A stretch of 64,000 bases of DNA from Liquorilactobacillus aquaticus DSM 21051 (GCF_001436755.1 NZ_AYZD01000015.1:148262-212261), one strand, 5' to 3'. Numbered from the stretch's first letter, positions 22,299 to 31,232 are shown. Numbers and translations: made by a program. The notes: generated by a model from the sequence alone, not told the origin.

Positions 22299-23111
22299 TT
22301 ACTTTAAAACTGTATAAGCTGCCTCGAGTACTTCTTCGATACTTATCTGTTCAGAAAGCTCTAACTTCTGAGTGACACTGCGTAAGTGAACGAGGAATTC
22401 AATATTGCCCTCACCGCCAGTAATAGGTGAAAAGTCCAGGCCGCGAACGTCATAACCAGTCTCCAGTGCAAAAGAAATAATTTTTTTCAAAACAGTTTTA
22501 TGCACTTTCTCGTCGCGAACAATACCATGCTTACCGACATTCTCTTTTCCAGCCTCAAATTGAGGCTTAATCAGCGCAACAACATCGCCACCTGGAACAA
22601 TAATCTCGTGTAGTGCCGGTAAAATCAGCTCAAGAGATATAAAAGAGACATCGATTGTTGCGAAATCTGGCTGACCATGGGTAAAATCTTCTAACTTACT
22701 ATAGCGAAAATTCGTATTTTCCATGACCACAACACGCGGATCTTGACGTATTTTCCATGCTAATTGATTTGTGCCGACGTCTAGTGCGTAACTCATTTTA
22801 GCCTGATTCTGCAAAGCAACATCCGTAAATCCGCCTGTCGATGATCCGATATCCAACACTACTTTGTCTTTGATACTTAGATCAAAAACTTTCAATGCCT
22901 TATCAAGCTTGAAGCCGCCACGGCTGACAAAAGGCATCTTAACACCTTTGAAATGAAGCTGTGTAGCCTCATCTATTTTCATTCCAGGTTTGTCAATCCG
23001 TTCTTCATTCTTGCCTAATATCTCACCTGCCATAACAGCTCTTTTAGCTTGCTCACGCGTGGCAAACAGCCCTTGCTTTACTAATAAAACATCAACACGT
23101 TCTTTTTTCAT
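22299..23111 (-). CDS. tlyA: TlyA family rRNA 2'-O-methyltransferase/hemolysin-like protein
   Basis: A 270-aa protein with an N-terminal S4 RNA-binding domain (RVDVLLVKQGLFATREQAKR) and a FtsJ-like Rossmann domain (DKVVLDIGSSTGGFTDVAL, then YALDVGTNQLAWKIRQD and FATIDVSFISLELILP). TlyA methylates 16S and 23S rRNA in mycobacteria; the Firmicutes version is usually called YqxC. Its start overlaps the ispA stop as ATGA, with AAGG upstream. Confidence 0.92.
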   Translation of the reverse strand: MKKERVDVLLVKQGLFATREQAKRAVMAGEILGKNEERIDKPGMKIDEATQLHFKGVKMPFVSRGGFKLDKALKVFDLSIKDKVVLDIGSSTGGFTDVALQNQAKMSYALDVGTNQLAWKIRQDPRVVVMENTNFRYSKLEDFTHGQPDFATIDVSFISLELILPALHEIIVPGGDVVALIKPQFEAGKENVGKHGIVRDEKVHKTVLKKIISFALETGYDVRGLDFSPITGGEGNIEFLVHLRSVTQKLELSEQISIEEVLEAAYTVLK

Positions 23112-24004
23112 TTAATTTTCCTTCTCGCAAAATAATCTAAAAAGCCGCTCAACAATTCAGTTTTCATTCCCATTTTCTCTAAAATATCTAAACTGGCTTG
23201 GGCCTTAAGTATGGCTGCATCCAATTGCCGATAAGCCCCGTCGAGTCCCATCAGCTCTGGATATGTATTCTTGTGCTCCGACTGATCTTTATGAACAGCT
23301 TTGCCCATTTGCTTTTCCGTGGAGACAACATCCAAGATGTCATCATAAATCTGAAAAGCCAACCCAAAAGACATTGCAAATTGATGCAATTCTGCCTGCT
23401 GTGCAGCAGATAGAGCGCTTAGGACGCCACCTGCATAGCATGAATAGTCAATTAAAGCGCCCGTTTTACACTGATGCAGTTCTTGCAGCTGTGCAAGCGT
23501 AAGCTGTTTGTTTTCACCTTGAATGTCTGCAACCTGACCACTGACCATACCTTGCGGCCCAGCAGCTTTAGCTAAAGCAGACATTAAAGTTGCTTTAATG
23601 CTGTCGTCTAAATTGGTTTTTCCAATACATTCGAATGCCGTCGTTAGCAAACCATCTCCTGCTAATACTGCAATTGCTTGTCCAAATTTCTTATGGTTTG
23701 TCAACTGTCCTCGTCGAAGATCATCATTATCCATCTCTGGAAGATCATCATGTATCAATGAATAAGTATGCAATAACTCTAAACTGGCAGCAACTGCATA
23801 AACATCCTTATCTATTTTTCTTCTTGACTCACAGCAGATTGCAAGAATTAGCATAGGCCTAATTCGTTTACCACCTGCAGATACAGAATAAAGCATCGCA
23901 TCTTTAAGTGTCCGTTCACCATTCAAATTTGATAAATAGCTTTCAAGATAATCGTTAAGAACCGATAGATGTTGAAGTTGAAAACGTTCCAGCTCACTTT
24001 TCAT
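23108..24004 (-). CDS. ispA: Farnesyl diphosphate synthase (polyprenyl synthetase)
   Basis: A 298-aa trans-prenyltransferase condensing IPP units. The first Asp-rich motif is HDDLPEMDNDDLRRG (~residue 85); the second is QIYDDILDV (~225). GGKRIRPMLILA lies before the first motif. It supplies substrate to UppS and links to the mevalonate gene mvaS further along. The ATG at 24004 lies inside the end of xseB, an overlap of 11 bases. The longer in-frame extension into xseB is rejected. Confidence 0.94.
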   Translation of the reverse strand: MKSELERFQLQHLSVLNDYLESYLSNLNGERTLKDAMLYSVSAGGKRIRPMLILAICCESRRKIDKDVYAVAASLELLHTYSLIHDDLPEMDNDDLRRGQLTNHKKFGQAIAVLAGDGLLTTAFECIGKTNLDDSIKATLMSALAKAAGPQGMVSGQVADIQGENKQLTLAQLQELHQCKTGALIDYSCYAGGVLSALSAAQQAELHQFAMSFGLAFQIYDDILDVVSTEKQMGKAVHKDQSEHKNTYPELMGLDGAYRQLDAAILKAQASLDILEKMGMKTELLSGFLDYFARRKIK

Positions 24005-24227
24005 TGTCTTCGTCCCGCTCAAACTTCTCTTCGTTACCATTCTGATCCATTACTCTGGTTAGTGTTTTCTCTGCGTTCTCAAGCTTAAATTGTAACTCCT
24101 TGCTAAGTTCCATTCCACGCTGAAACTTTTCAAGCGATTTTTCCAATGGAATGTCGCCTTTTTCTAAATTTTGCACAATTTCTTCAAGCTCAGTTAGATT
24201 TTCTTCAAACGTTGGTTTGTCAGTCAT
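23994..24227 (-). CDS. xseB: Exodeoxyribonuclease VII small subunit
   Basis: A 77-aa all-helical subunit, with FEENLTELEEIVQNLEKGD and the IPLEKSLEKFQRGMELSK segment diagnostic of XseB. The ATG at 24227 has AAGGAGG upstream and overlaps the xseA stop by eight bases, so translation is coupled. Together with XseA it degrades single-stranded DNA. Confidence 0.95.
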   Translation of the reverse strand: MTDKPTFEENLTELEEIVQNLEKGDIPLEKSLEKFQRGMELSKELQFKLENAEKTLTRVMDQNGNEEKFERDEDNEK

Positions 24228-25569
24228 TACTCTGATCCTCCTTAATTTTCTTGATTTCGGCAGCAGCAGTACCATCCGCAAAATGAATTTCAATTTGCTG
24301 TGTAGTTTTCAATCGCTTAACCGACTTAATGACGTGCTTATCTTGAGAAACATAACTATACCCACGTGACATAATTTTTAAAGGACTCAACATGTCCAAG
24401 CTTACCATTGCTGCTTGAACTCTTTGTTCTTTTCTTTCGAGATAAGTTAATCCAGCATTGCGGATCCTTTGCTGAAGATACTCAATATTTTTTTTATTTA
24501 AACGTACACTTTCAATCGGAGCTACTTCACGCAACCGTGATAACATGTGCTGCAGCTTTAACTCGTTTTCAGTATATATCGCTTGCATAGCTTGCCTAGC
24601 TCTTTTATCAAAATAATCAAGTTTTTGGAGATAGCCTTCATAGAGTCGCTCTGGCTGTTGAAAAACATAAGATCCCTGGAGTTTGACCAACTGCTGCGTT
24701 TTTATTTTCAATTCAGCCTTAAAAGCTTGGTAAAGCCGCATTTTCAACTGATTGATCTTTAGGATTTCATCTCCCAGCACAGGAACAGCAAGTTCAGCAG
24801 CAGCTGTCGGTGTCGCTGCTCTAACATCTGCCACTAAATCTGCAATTGTCGTATCTGTTTCATGACCGACAGAAGAAATCACAGGTATTTTGCAATCATA
24901 AATAGCACGCGCAACTATTTCTTCATTGAAAGGCCATAGATCTTCAATCGATCCGCCGCCGCGCCCAATTATTAGCGTATCAAAACTATTTGAGCGTTCG
25001 ACACAGTGAATCTTCTCCACGATATCAGCAGCTGCACTTTCGCCCTGAACAAGTGCAGGGAACAACACTAGCTGTACTATGGGGTACCTTCGTCTAACAG
25101 TCGTCATGATATCCTTGATGACAGCTCCAGAACGGCTCGTAATAACAGCTATTTTTTTAGGAAAGATAGGTAACTCTCGCTTAGGCGCAGAGAAGAGCCC
25201 TTCGGCTGCGAGCTTCTTTTTCAGCTGCTCATAAGCTTGATATAAAGCCCCTACGCCATCCGGCTCCATCTTTTCCACATAAATCTGATAATTACCAGTT
25301 GCTTCATAAAGGGAGATTCGCCCAACAACTAGGACCTTCATACCTTCCTCAGGTTTAAATTTTATTTTTTCAAAAGATGAACGAAACATGATGGCACTGA
25401 TTTTCGCGCGTTCATCTTTCAAACTGAAATATTGATGAGCATTAGGACGTACACGAAAATTTGAGATTTCTCCCGTGAGATAAACACGTCCTAAATAAGG
25501 ATCTGCATCAAACTTGCGCTTCAAATATTTTGTTAAAGCGCTAACTGTTAGATACTTTTCTATTGACAA
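24220..25569 (-). CDS. xseA: Exodeoxyribonuclease VII large subunit
   Basis: A ~449-aa catalytic subunit. The N-terminal OB fold covers ~1-100 (YLTVSALTKYLKRKFDADP, then GEISNFR). The catalytic core has IAVITSRSGAVIKDIMTT, IIGRGGGSIEDLWPFN and SVGHETDTTIADLVADVRA. The coiled-coil C-terminus binds XseB. I prefer the TTG at 25569, which has GGAG at good spacing and gives MSIEKYLTVSAL; a start at 25590 is possible. It overlaps folD by 29 bases. Confidence 0.95.
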   Translation of the reverse strand: MSIEKYLTVSALTKYLKRKFDADPYLGRVYLTGEISNFRVRPNAHQYFSLKDERAKISAIMFRSSFEKIKFKPEEGMKVLVVGRISLYEATGNYQIYVEKMEPDGVGALYQAYEQLKKKLAAEGLFSAPKRELPIFPKKIAVITSRSGAVIKDIMTTVRRRYPIVQLVLFPALVQGESAAADIVEKIHCVERSNSFDTLIIGRGGGSIEDLWPFNEEIVARAIYDCKIPVISSVGHETDTTIADLVADVRAATPTAAAELAVPVLGDEILKINQLKMRLYQAFKAELKIKTQQLVKLQGSYVFQQPERLYEGYLQKLDYFDKRARQAMQAIYTENELKLQHMLSRLREVAPIESVRLNKKNIEYLQQRIRNAGLTYLERKEQRVQAAMVSLDMLSPLKIMSRGYSYVSQDKHVIKSVKRLKTTQQIEIHFADGTAAAEIKKIKEDQSND

Positions 25570-26419
25570 TTTGGACACTCCGTTCTGCAAACTTAACTGT
25601 TTGTTCCATTAACATTGCGATCGTCATTGGCCCGACTCCCCCCGGAACAGGCGTTAGATAAGAAGCTACTTCAGCCACCCCTTTTTGCTCAACATCACCG
25701 ACTAGCTTCCCCTCACCGTTCCGATTCATTCCAACATCGATTACAACTGCTCCAGGCTTTACATCCTCTTTTTTTATGAAAGATGCTCGCCCAACTGCCG
25801 CAATCAGAATATCTGCTTGCCGCGTGAATTCAGAAAGATTTTTGGTTTTACTGTGTGTGACCGTCACAGTCGCATCATTATTTAACATCATCGCCGCCAT
25901 CGGACGGCCAACAATGTTACTTCGTCCTACTATCACAACATTCTTCCCTGCAATCGGTAATTTATATTTTTCAAAAAATTGCATAATCCCATGTGGTGTG
26001 CAAGGTAAAGAATGCGGATTATTCATAAACAAATGTCCGATGTTAACAGGATGAAAACCGTCTACATCTTTTTCTGGTTCTATTGCACATGTAATTTTCT
26101 CTTCACTTATTTGTTTGGGCAAAGGCAGTTGGACAAGTATCCCGTGAACAGAATTATCCTCATTATATTTTTTTATGTGCAGAAGTAATTCCTTTTCAGT
26201 AATGTTTTTCGGAAACTTTATATCAATCGTTTTAATTCCAACTTTTTCAGCAGCACGATGTTTGTTACGCACATAAACCTTGCTCGCTTCATCTTCACCC
26301 ACTAGGATTACTACTAATTTGGGGATGATTCCCTTCTCTTTCAATATCTTCACTCTTTGTTCCAATTTGTTGCGTATTTCCTTAGACAACTCTTTCCCAT
26401 CCAACAGTTTTGCGACCAT
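25541..26419 (-). CDS. folD: Bifunctional methylenetetrahydrofolate dehydrogenase/cyclohydrolase
   Basis: A ~292-aa enzyme interconverting 5,10-methylene-THF and 10-formyl-THF. Seen: VGEDEASKVYVRNKHRAAEK with the catalytic Lys context, QLPLPKQISEEK, the DVDGFHPVNIG segment, and the Rossmann GRSNIVGRPMAAMM. The C-terminus has TPVPGGVGPMTIAML. The ATG at 26419 follows GAGG; an upstream ATG is possible but unusual for the family. Confidence 0.95.
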   Translation of the reverse strand: MVAKLLDGKELSKEIRNKLEQRVKILKEKGIIPKLVVILVGEDEASKVYVRNKHRAAEKVGIKTIDIKFPKNITEKELLLHIKKYNEDNSVHGILVQLPLPKQISEEKITCAIEPEKDVDGFHPVNIGHLFMNNPHSLPCTPHGIMQFFEKYKLPIAGKNVVIVGRSNIVGRPMAAMMLNNDATVTVTHSKTKNLSEFTRQADILIAAVGRASFIKKEDVKPGAVVIDVGMNRNGEGKLVGDVEQKGVAEVASYLTPVPGGVGPMTIAMLMEQTVKFAERSVQIVNRKVSNS

Positions 26420-26520
26420 TCTACTCATCCTCATCATTATTTACTTAAAGTATATTTTAGCATATCTTCTTTTCTTTCTATAGGTCAATCCAAACTCATT
26501 TAAAATAAGCAAATGAAATA

Positions 26521-26558
26521 AGCGGTTAAGACTGACCTTTTCAGTAGTCTTAACCGCT
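26521..26558 (-). terminator. Hairpin between nusB and folD
   Basis: A 13-base perfect stem (AGCGGTTAAGACT/AGTCTTAACCGCT) lies just after the nusB stop. The following tract is only moderately T-rich, so termination may be partial and folD may be partly co-transcribed. Confidence 0.65.
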
Positions 26559-26595
26559 CACTTGTAAACCCAAGTTTTCAAATGTTCTTAGTCGT

Positions 26596-27024
26596 TTATT
26601 GAGTGTCATTCTTTTCAGTTATCAAATTAGACAAAACTCCGTTTATAAAACGACGTGATTTCTCATCGCTGAATTCCTTCGACAACTGCAGTGCTTCATT
26701 AACTGCAACCTTCTCAGGCACTCCATCTTCAAACTTTGCTTCATAGATTGCGATACGCAAAATAAGCAAATCAGTCTTGTTCAACCTTGAAATACTCCAT
26801 TTACTGCTCAAATGTGCAGTAATAACCTGATCAAGCTCTTCTTTTTTAGCTGACACACCTTCCACCAGTTTAGTTAAATACACCGGCATTTCAGCATCAA
26901 CATTAGTTTTGTCTTCACTTTGAATTTGAGTATACAGTTCTGCTATATTCGTCTCCGAATTGCTTTCAAGTGCAAATAGTATTTGAAAAACAATACGTCG
27001 AATAGTATGTCTTGTCATGCTCAC
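26596..27024 (-). CDS. nusB: Transcription antitermination protein NusB
   Basis: A ~142-aa all-helical factor that joins NusE (S10) at boxA to allow antitermination of rRNA operons. Seen: TRHTIRRIVFQILFALES at the N-terminus, the WSISRLNKTDLLILRIAIYE core and VAVNEALQLSKEFSDEKSRR before the GVLSNL end. The GTG at 27024 overlaps the asp23 stop as GTGA; the ATG two codons later is equally plausible. Confidence 0.95.
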   Translation of the reverse strand: MSMTRHTIRRIVFQILFALESNSETNIAELYTQIQSEDKTNVDAEMPVYLTKLVEGVSAKKEELDQVITAHLSSKWSISRLNKTDLLILRIAIYEAKFEDGVPEKVAVNEALQLSKEFSDEKSRRFINGVLSNLITEKNDTQ

Positions 27025-27452
27025 TTATTGTCACCATTTTCTTCGCCAAACAGATCGTCTGGATCAACACCCTGGGCCTTTTTTTCAGGAACCACACCTT
27101 GAACGTAAACGTCAACCATTTTGAGTTCCAATCCTGTCATAAACAATAATTGCTGCTTAACCTTTTCCTGAATCTCCAATGCTACCTTAGGAACAGAAAC
27201 ACCATAATTAAGAAAAGCATATATCTCAACTTTTAATGCATCTTCGTCTTGTTCAAGTTTAATACCTTTACCGCGGCTCTTGCGTCCAAACAATTCATTC
27301 AAACTGTTTGCCAGCGAACCTCGCATCGAGTAGACACCTTCGACTTGTTTGGCAGCAATTCCTGCTATAATCTCAATAACTTCAGGTGCAACTTCTATCT
27401 GACCCAGTGCAGGTTTTTGACTAGTTAAAACAATACTTTTACTCTCAGCCAT
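27021..27452 (-). CDS. Asp23/Gls24 family envelope stress protein (YqhY-like)
   Basis: A 143-aa protein of the Asp23 family: GQIEVAPEVIEIIAGIAAKQ, VEGVYSMRG, then YAFLNYGVSVPKVALEIQEKV. The order efp-asp23-nusB is the same as efp/accBC-yqhY-nusB in Bacillus, where YqhY influences acetyl-CoA carboxylase activity. The acc genes are absent here. The biochemical role is not defined. GGAGG precedes the ATG. Confidence 0.9.
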   Translation of the reverse strand: MAESKSIVLTSQKPALGQIEVAPEVIEIIAGIAAKQVEGVYSMRGSLANSLNELFGRKSRGKGIKLEQDEDALKVEIYAFLNYGVSVPKVALEIQEKVKQQLLFMTGLELKMVDVYVQGVVPEKKAQGVDPDDLFGEENGDNK

Positions 27453-27474
27453 CGATAAGTACCTCCTCTAAGCT

Positions 27475-28032
27475 TTAGGCGCGGGAAATATAACTTCCAT
27501 CTTGTGTATTGATCGTTAAGACATCATCCTCGTTGACAAAAAAAGGAACTTGTACAATTAACCCTGTTTCCAAAGTTGCGGGTTTAGAACCGCCTGAAGC
27601 CGTGTCACCTTTGATTCCTGGTTCTGTCGCAGTAACTTTCAAGTCAACTGTATTAGGAAGGTCCACTCCCAGAGTCTCATTGCCATACATAATGATGCTA
27701 ACAAGCATATTTTCTTTCAAGTAGTTCAGTTCATTCTTAATCTTCTCTTCTGGCAACTCCAATTGTTCATATGTTTCCGTGTCCATGAAGACGTAGTTCG
27801 TACCATCTGCATATAAATATTGCATTTTACGGTTGTCAATTTGCGCACGTTCAACTTTTTCACCTGCGCGGAAAGTTTTTTCCTGAACGGCACCTGTTCG
27901 TAAGTTTTTAAGTTTTGAACGTACAAATGCGCTGCCCTTTCCTGGCTTAACGTGTTGAAACTCCACAACACGCCAAAGTTCACCATTTACTTCGATGGTC
28001 AAACCGTTTTTAAATTCGTTTACTGAAATCAT
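27475..28032 (-). CDS. efp: Translation elongation factor P
   Basis: A 185-aa three-domain protein that relieves ribosome stalling at polyproline. The domain I loop with the modifiable Lys is [14 protein letters not shown] (~residue 32). Domain III has [39 protein letters not shown] and the R at the end. GGAGG lies upstream. No modification enzyme is in the window. Confidence 0.97.
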   Translation of the reverse strand: MISVNEFKNGLTIEVNGELWRVVEFQHVKPGKGSAFVRSKLKNLRTGAVQEKTFRAGEKVERAQIDNRKMQYLYADGTNYVFMDTETYEQLELPEEKIKNELNYLKENMLVSIIMYGNETLGVDLPNTVDLKVTATEPGIKGDTASGGSKPATLETGLIVQVPFFVNEDDVLTINTQDGSYISRA

Positions 28033-28166
28033 AATGATCCTCCTACAAATCTCTGAATTATATGCCCTTTGTAAAACTCACTCTACTTAGGAAAAACTTC
28101 AATACACATCTTCAGATTCTATTGATTACAGTTAATAATATCAATAAAAACCCTTAAAATGCAAGT

Positions 28167-29234
28167 CTATCCTTCAATCTCTCTATAGCTGTGCTCAAAA
28201 TCCGTTAAGATTTCATATCCGTTTTTTGTAACTAAGATGTCATCTTCTATTCTAACACCGCCAGTATCGGGAACATAAATTCCCGGCTCAATTGTAATAA
28301 CCTCTCCCGCTAATAATTCATTCGAAAAACCATGTCCAATATTGGGTAGTTCATGGATCGACAAGCCAATTCCGTGACCCATTCCATGATTGAAGAAAGC
28401 ACCAAACCCAGCATCTTCAATAAAGGAACGTCCTATTTTATCCAATTCGTCACCTGAAATGCCCGGCCTGATTGCTGCAATTGTTTTTTGCTGCGCCTGT
28501 AAAACAGTTTCGTAAATCCTCCTGATTTCAGCTGGTTGTTGGCCTAACGCAAAAGTCCGTGTTACATCTGACGTGTATCCTTGATAGTAATAACCGAAAT
28601 CAAGTGTCACCAAGTCATTAGGAGCAATCCGCTGAGAAGAAGCAACAGCATGCGGCCATGCTGTTCTCTCCCCGCTAGCTACTATCGTTGGAAATGATCT
28701 TTCACTTGCACCGTTTTGTTTCATATAAATGTCTATCCAATTTGCCAGCTCAACTTCAGAGCAACCAGGCCTTACCACCTGTAGGAAATTACGATAACAC
28801 TTGCCTGCAAGTGCCGTTGCTTCTTTGATAATCTTAATTTCATCCGGCTCTTTAACTGAACGTAGCTTCTCGATAACGTTCGTAATTGGGACAATATCAC
28901 AAACAGCATTTTCATCAAGATAATCATATTGACGATAAACTAACGAATCCTCGAACCCAAGAACTGTTAACTTTAACCGTTCAGCTAGTCTACAAACTTC
29001 TCCGATATAGTCTCTCGTAATTACAATTCTCCAGCCTGTCAGCTCCTCTTGGGCCTGCTGTTCAAAGCGGCTGTCTGTCAGCAGATACTGCTCATCGTTT
29101 GTAATCAGCAGAACTCCTGCGTCGCCAGTAAAACCGCTTAGATAGAAAATATTCACTGGATCTGTCACCAAAAAGGAGTCAAGACTCATCTGTTCTAGTT
29201 GAGTTAATAATTTCATGATTCTTTTAGCATTCAC
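28167..29234 (-). CDS. pepP: Xaa-Pro aminopeptidase, M24 family
   Basis: A 355-aa metallopeptidase removing N-terminal residues before proline. An N-terminal creatinase-like domain is followed by the pita-bread domain with the five metal ligands: the two Asp in LDFGYYYQGYTSDVTRTF, the His in NHGMGHGIGL, and Glu in TIEPGIYV and RIEDDI. The start is GTG at 29234, seven bases after GGGAGG. It precedes efp, as in Bacillus (yqhT-efp). PepQ-like dipeptidase activity is the alternative. Confidence 0.9.
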   Translation of the reverse strand: MNAKRIMKLLTQLEQMSLDSFLVTDPVNIFYLSGFTGDAGVLLITNDEQYLLTDSRFEQQAQEELTGWRIVITRDYIGEVCRLAERLKLTVLGFEDSLVYRQYDYLDENAVCDIVPITNVIEKLRSVKEPDEIKIIKEATALAGKCYRNFLQVVRPGCSEVELANWIDIYMKQNGASERSFPTIVASGERTAWPHAVASSQRIAPNDLVTLDFGYYYQGYTSDVTRTFALGQQPAEIRRIYETVLQAQQKTIAAIRPGISGDELDKIGRSFIEDAGFGAFFNHGMGHGIGLSIHELPNIGHGFSNELLAGEVITIEPGIYVPDTGGVRIEDDILVTKNGYEILTDFEHSYREIEG

Positions 29235-29271
29235 TTGATGACCTCCCAAAAACAGTCATGAAAAAACAAAA

Positions 29272-29308
29272 AAGACCAACACAAAACGGTCTGTCTCGCA
29301 TTGGTCTT
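29272..29308 (-). terminator. Terminator after rpmA
   Basis: AAGACCAA pairs with TTGGTCTT, with an additional inner stem, followed by TTTTTTG on the minus strand. It ends the rplU-prp-rpmA operon. Confidence 0.85.
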
Positions 29309-29323
29309 ATAATGAAACGTTTT

Positions 29324-29605
29324 TTATTCAGCTACTGGGTAAACTGACACTTGTTTCTTGTCACGACCCTTACGTTCGAAACGAACAACGCCGCTGACCT
29401 TAGCAAACAATGTATCATCGCCGCCCAATCCAACATTCGCACCTGGATAGATACGTGTTCCGCGTTGACGGTAAAGGATGGAACCACCCGTAACAACTTG
29501 TCCATCAGCACTCTTTGCGCCTAAACGCTTAGATTCTGAATCACGGCCGTTAGCTGTGGAACCACCACCCTTTTTATGAGCAAAGAATTGTAAGTTCATT
29601 AACAT
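29324..29605 (-). CDS. rpmA: 50S ribosomal protein L27 with cleavable leader
   Basis: A 93-aa protein starting [16 protein letters not shown]. The short leader before HKKGGG is the Firmicutes form removed by the cysteine protease Prp, encoded next door. The body has [20 protein letters not shown] and [20 protein letters not shown]. The start is the ATG at 29605 after GGGAGG. Confidence 0.97.
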   Translation of the reverse strand: MLMNLQFFAHKKGGGSTANGRDSESKRLGAKSADGQVVTGGSILYRQRGTRIYPGANVGLGGDDTLFAKVSGVVRFERKGRDKKQVSVYPVAE

Positions 29606-29627
29606 AGTTAAGTGCACCTCCCTAAAT

Positions 29628-29951
29628 TCAATCGATTATTTTAATATATTCAGCGTAATTTTTTACAATATCGCGCAAACCAAGTTCGAAATTAGCTAAT
29701 AACAACTGAGCATCACTGTTATCCAACCCTTGTTGGTCCAGTTCAACCTTCAGATAGCCGCCTTCCTCTTCATTCGCGTTGACCTTGGGAACAGCCTGTG
29801 CGAGCTTCTCCAGTCCATTGATCGTACTGATCGCCAAGACTGAAACAGCTGCACAAACAATATCCTGCCCATACTCTCCAGAATCTGCATGGCCTGTCAA
29901 TTCAAAACCACATTTTTTCTGATTCTTATCAAAGAAACGGACTTTTATCAT
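29628..29951 (-). CDS. prp: Ribosomal-processing cysteine protease Prp
   Basis: A ~107-aa protease that cuts the L27 leader. The catalytic His and Cys are visible in [20 protein letters not shown]. It lies between rplU and rpmA, the diagnostic arrangement of L21-Prp-L27 in Firmicutes. The ATG at 29951 is preferred over a TTG two codons earlier because of ribosome-site spacing. Confidence 0.95.
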   Translation of the reverse strand: MIKVRFFDKNQKKCGFELTGHADSGEYGQDIVCAAVSVLAISTINGLEKLAQAVPKVNANEEEGGYLKVELDQQGLDNSDAQLLLANFELGLRDIVKNYAEYIKIID

Positions 29952-29977
29952 CGCCAAGGCCCCACTTTCATCACTAA

Positions 29978-30286
29978 CTAAGCGTTGATAGCATCAATGA
30001 CAACCTTTGTATATGGTTGACGATGGCCTTGCTTTGTATGTGAATGCTTTTTAGCCTTGTACTTGAAAGTAACAACTTTCTTAGCACGGCCTTGTTTTTC
30101 AACTGTTCCTGTAACACTGGCACCATCGATGAATGGTTTGCCAACAACAGTCTTATCTCCACCAACTAAAACGATACGGTCAAAAGTAACCTTTTCACCT
30201 GCGTCGGCAGCAATTTTTTCAACGTAGATAGCTTGACCAGCTTCTACCTTCAATTGTTTACCACCTGTTTCAATAATTGCGTACAT
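29978..30286 (-). CDS. rplU: 50S ribosomal protein L21
   Basis: A 102-aa L21: [33 protein letters not shown], then [26 protein letters not shown] precedes the ATG. First gene of rplU-prp-rpmA, with a leader RNA region upstream. Confidence 0.98.
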   Translation of the reverse strand: MYAIIETGGKQLKVEAGQAIYVEKIAADAGEKVTFDRIVLVGGDKTVVGKPFIDGASVTGTVEKQGRAKKVVTFKYKAKKHSHTKQGHRQPYTKVVIDAINA

Positions 30287-30425
30287 TTGTGCACCTCCTT
30301 ATGATTTCTTAGACTCGCCGTAATGTAGTGACCCAAGATCAATGCTCTCAAGTTCTTAAACTTAAAACGTGCGGTTGCAGTTGTGGCATGCACAAATACA
30401 ACACTCAAATGATAGCAAAAAACAA
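30287..30425 (-). ncRNA. L21 leader region (putative r-protein leader RNA)
   Basis: The ~140 bases before rplU hold no gene and show potential stems (GTTGTGG/TGCATGCC area and the bases around 30315-30375). The position and content fit the Firmicutes L21 leader, thought to bind L21 for feedback. I cannot confirm the covariance structure by eye. Confidence 0.5.
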
Positions 30426-30491
30426 GCGAATCGTCAATCTTTTTTACTAATTCATTTTCCGTTTTCAAAAACCTATCCTCTAAAACAAAAA

Positions 30492-30519
30492 AGCTAAGAT
30501 GCTATAAGGCATCCTAGCT
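30492..30519 (-). terminator. Terminator after tRNA-Arg
   Basis: AGCTAGGATGC pairs with GCATCTTAGCT on the minus strand, followed by TTTTTTG. It lies 13 bases beyond the tRNA 3' end. Confidence 0.85.
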
Positions 30520-30532
30520 ATTACTGCCGTAA

Positions 30533-30606
30533 TGGCGCGGGAGAGATTCGAACTCTCGACCGTCCGCTTAGAAGGCGGATGCTCTATCCAGCTGAGCTAC
30601 CGAGCC
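30533..30606 (-). tRNA. tRNA-Arg (anticodon UCU)
   Basis: A cloverleaf can be folded. Acceptor strands are GGCTCGG and CCGCGCC. The D arm is GCTC/GAGC. The anticodon stem TCCGC/GCGGA encloses loop CTTCTAA, giving anticodon TCT. The T arm is GAGAG-TTCGAAT-CTCTC, with discriminator A. CCA is not encoded. The fourth acceptor pair is a T-C mismatch, which is unusual. The terminator follows directly. Confidence 0.93.
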
Positions 30607-30777
30607 ATAAACAACACTAACTATTATAGGATGATTCTACCTATGTTGTCAAAACTTTTTTTGAAAATATTCTTACTTTATTAATAATCTATAAACAAGC
30701 ATTATAATTGAAACATTCGTGTAATCATGTGATAATATTGTAAATGAAATGTAATATATAGAAAAGGGATGGTTTGA

Positions 30778-30915
30778 ATGATACAATTTCTAGCACTTAT
30801 TGGTATTTTGCTCCTTGCTGGTATTATTCAGCTTTACGACAACCAACGCAAAACTCGCAGCGGCTATAAGCATTTCAAAGATGATGTGCAGCAAGATAAG
30901 CTTTTAGGTAAATGA
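30778..30915 (+). CDS. Small single-span membrane peptide (45 aa)
   Basis: An ATG at 30778 follows AAAAGGGATGG and opens a 45-codon frame. The N-terminal helix is hydrophobic (FLALIGILLLAGIIQLY). It is followed by a polar cytoplasmic tail (DNQRKTRSGYKHFKDDVQQD). A GATAATATTG-rich promoter-like stretch lies upstream and a strong terminator at 31015-31054 downstream, so it looks like an independent unit. I do not recognise the family; a regulatory or stress membrane peptide is possible. Confidence 0.6.
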   Translation: MIQFLALIGILLLAGIIQLYDNQRKTRSGYKHFKDDVQQDKLLGK

Positions 30916-31014
30916 CCTCGTTTTTCTGAAACTTGCAATAATTAACTCTTGCTTAATTATATTATTATAGTAATAACTCAAGTAGCAGCTGCTTTTAAAA
31001 GCTAACCAGCTGAA

Positions 31015-31054
31015 TCAAAAAGCTGCAACCACTATATCGGTTGCAGCTTTTTGA
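31015..31054. terminator. Bidirectional terminator after the 45-aa gene
   Basis: AAAAAGCTGCAACC and GGTTGCAGCTTTTT form a perfect 14-base stem with an eight-base loop. T-runs are present on both strands. The plus-strand user is the 45-aa gene; the minus-strand user is the decayed gene at 31070-31192. Confidence 0.88.
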
Positions 31055-31069
31055 TATAACTTGAAAATC

Positions 31070-31192
31070 TTATTTTTGTAATGCACCTGTCGCCTTGTTG
31101 AAGTAATAAGTTTTTCCATTAACACGTTATTGACCATATTGCATTTGGTTCTTGCTATTGTAATAAACTGTCTTATGCTGATTGGCAATGTG
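31070..31192 (-). pseudogene. Remnant of a protein with cell-wall/glucan-binding-type repeats
   Basis: Read on the minus strand, the frame gives YYNSKNQMQYGQ, an in-frame TAA, then RVNGKTYYFNKATGALQK and a stop. The aromatic-rich NGKTYYF-NKATGA pattern is that of C-terminal repeats in secreted lactobacillus glycosidases and glucan-binding proteins. Only about 40 codons survive, with no start, and it ends at the bidirectional terminator. It is therefore the 3' relic of a lost surface-protein gene. Confidence 0.6.
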
Positions 31193-31232
31193 TTATTTAT
31201 TACTAAATAAATAACTTCTTAAAAAAATAAAA

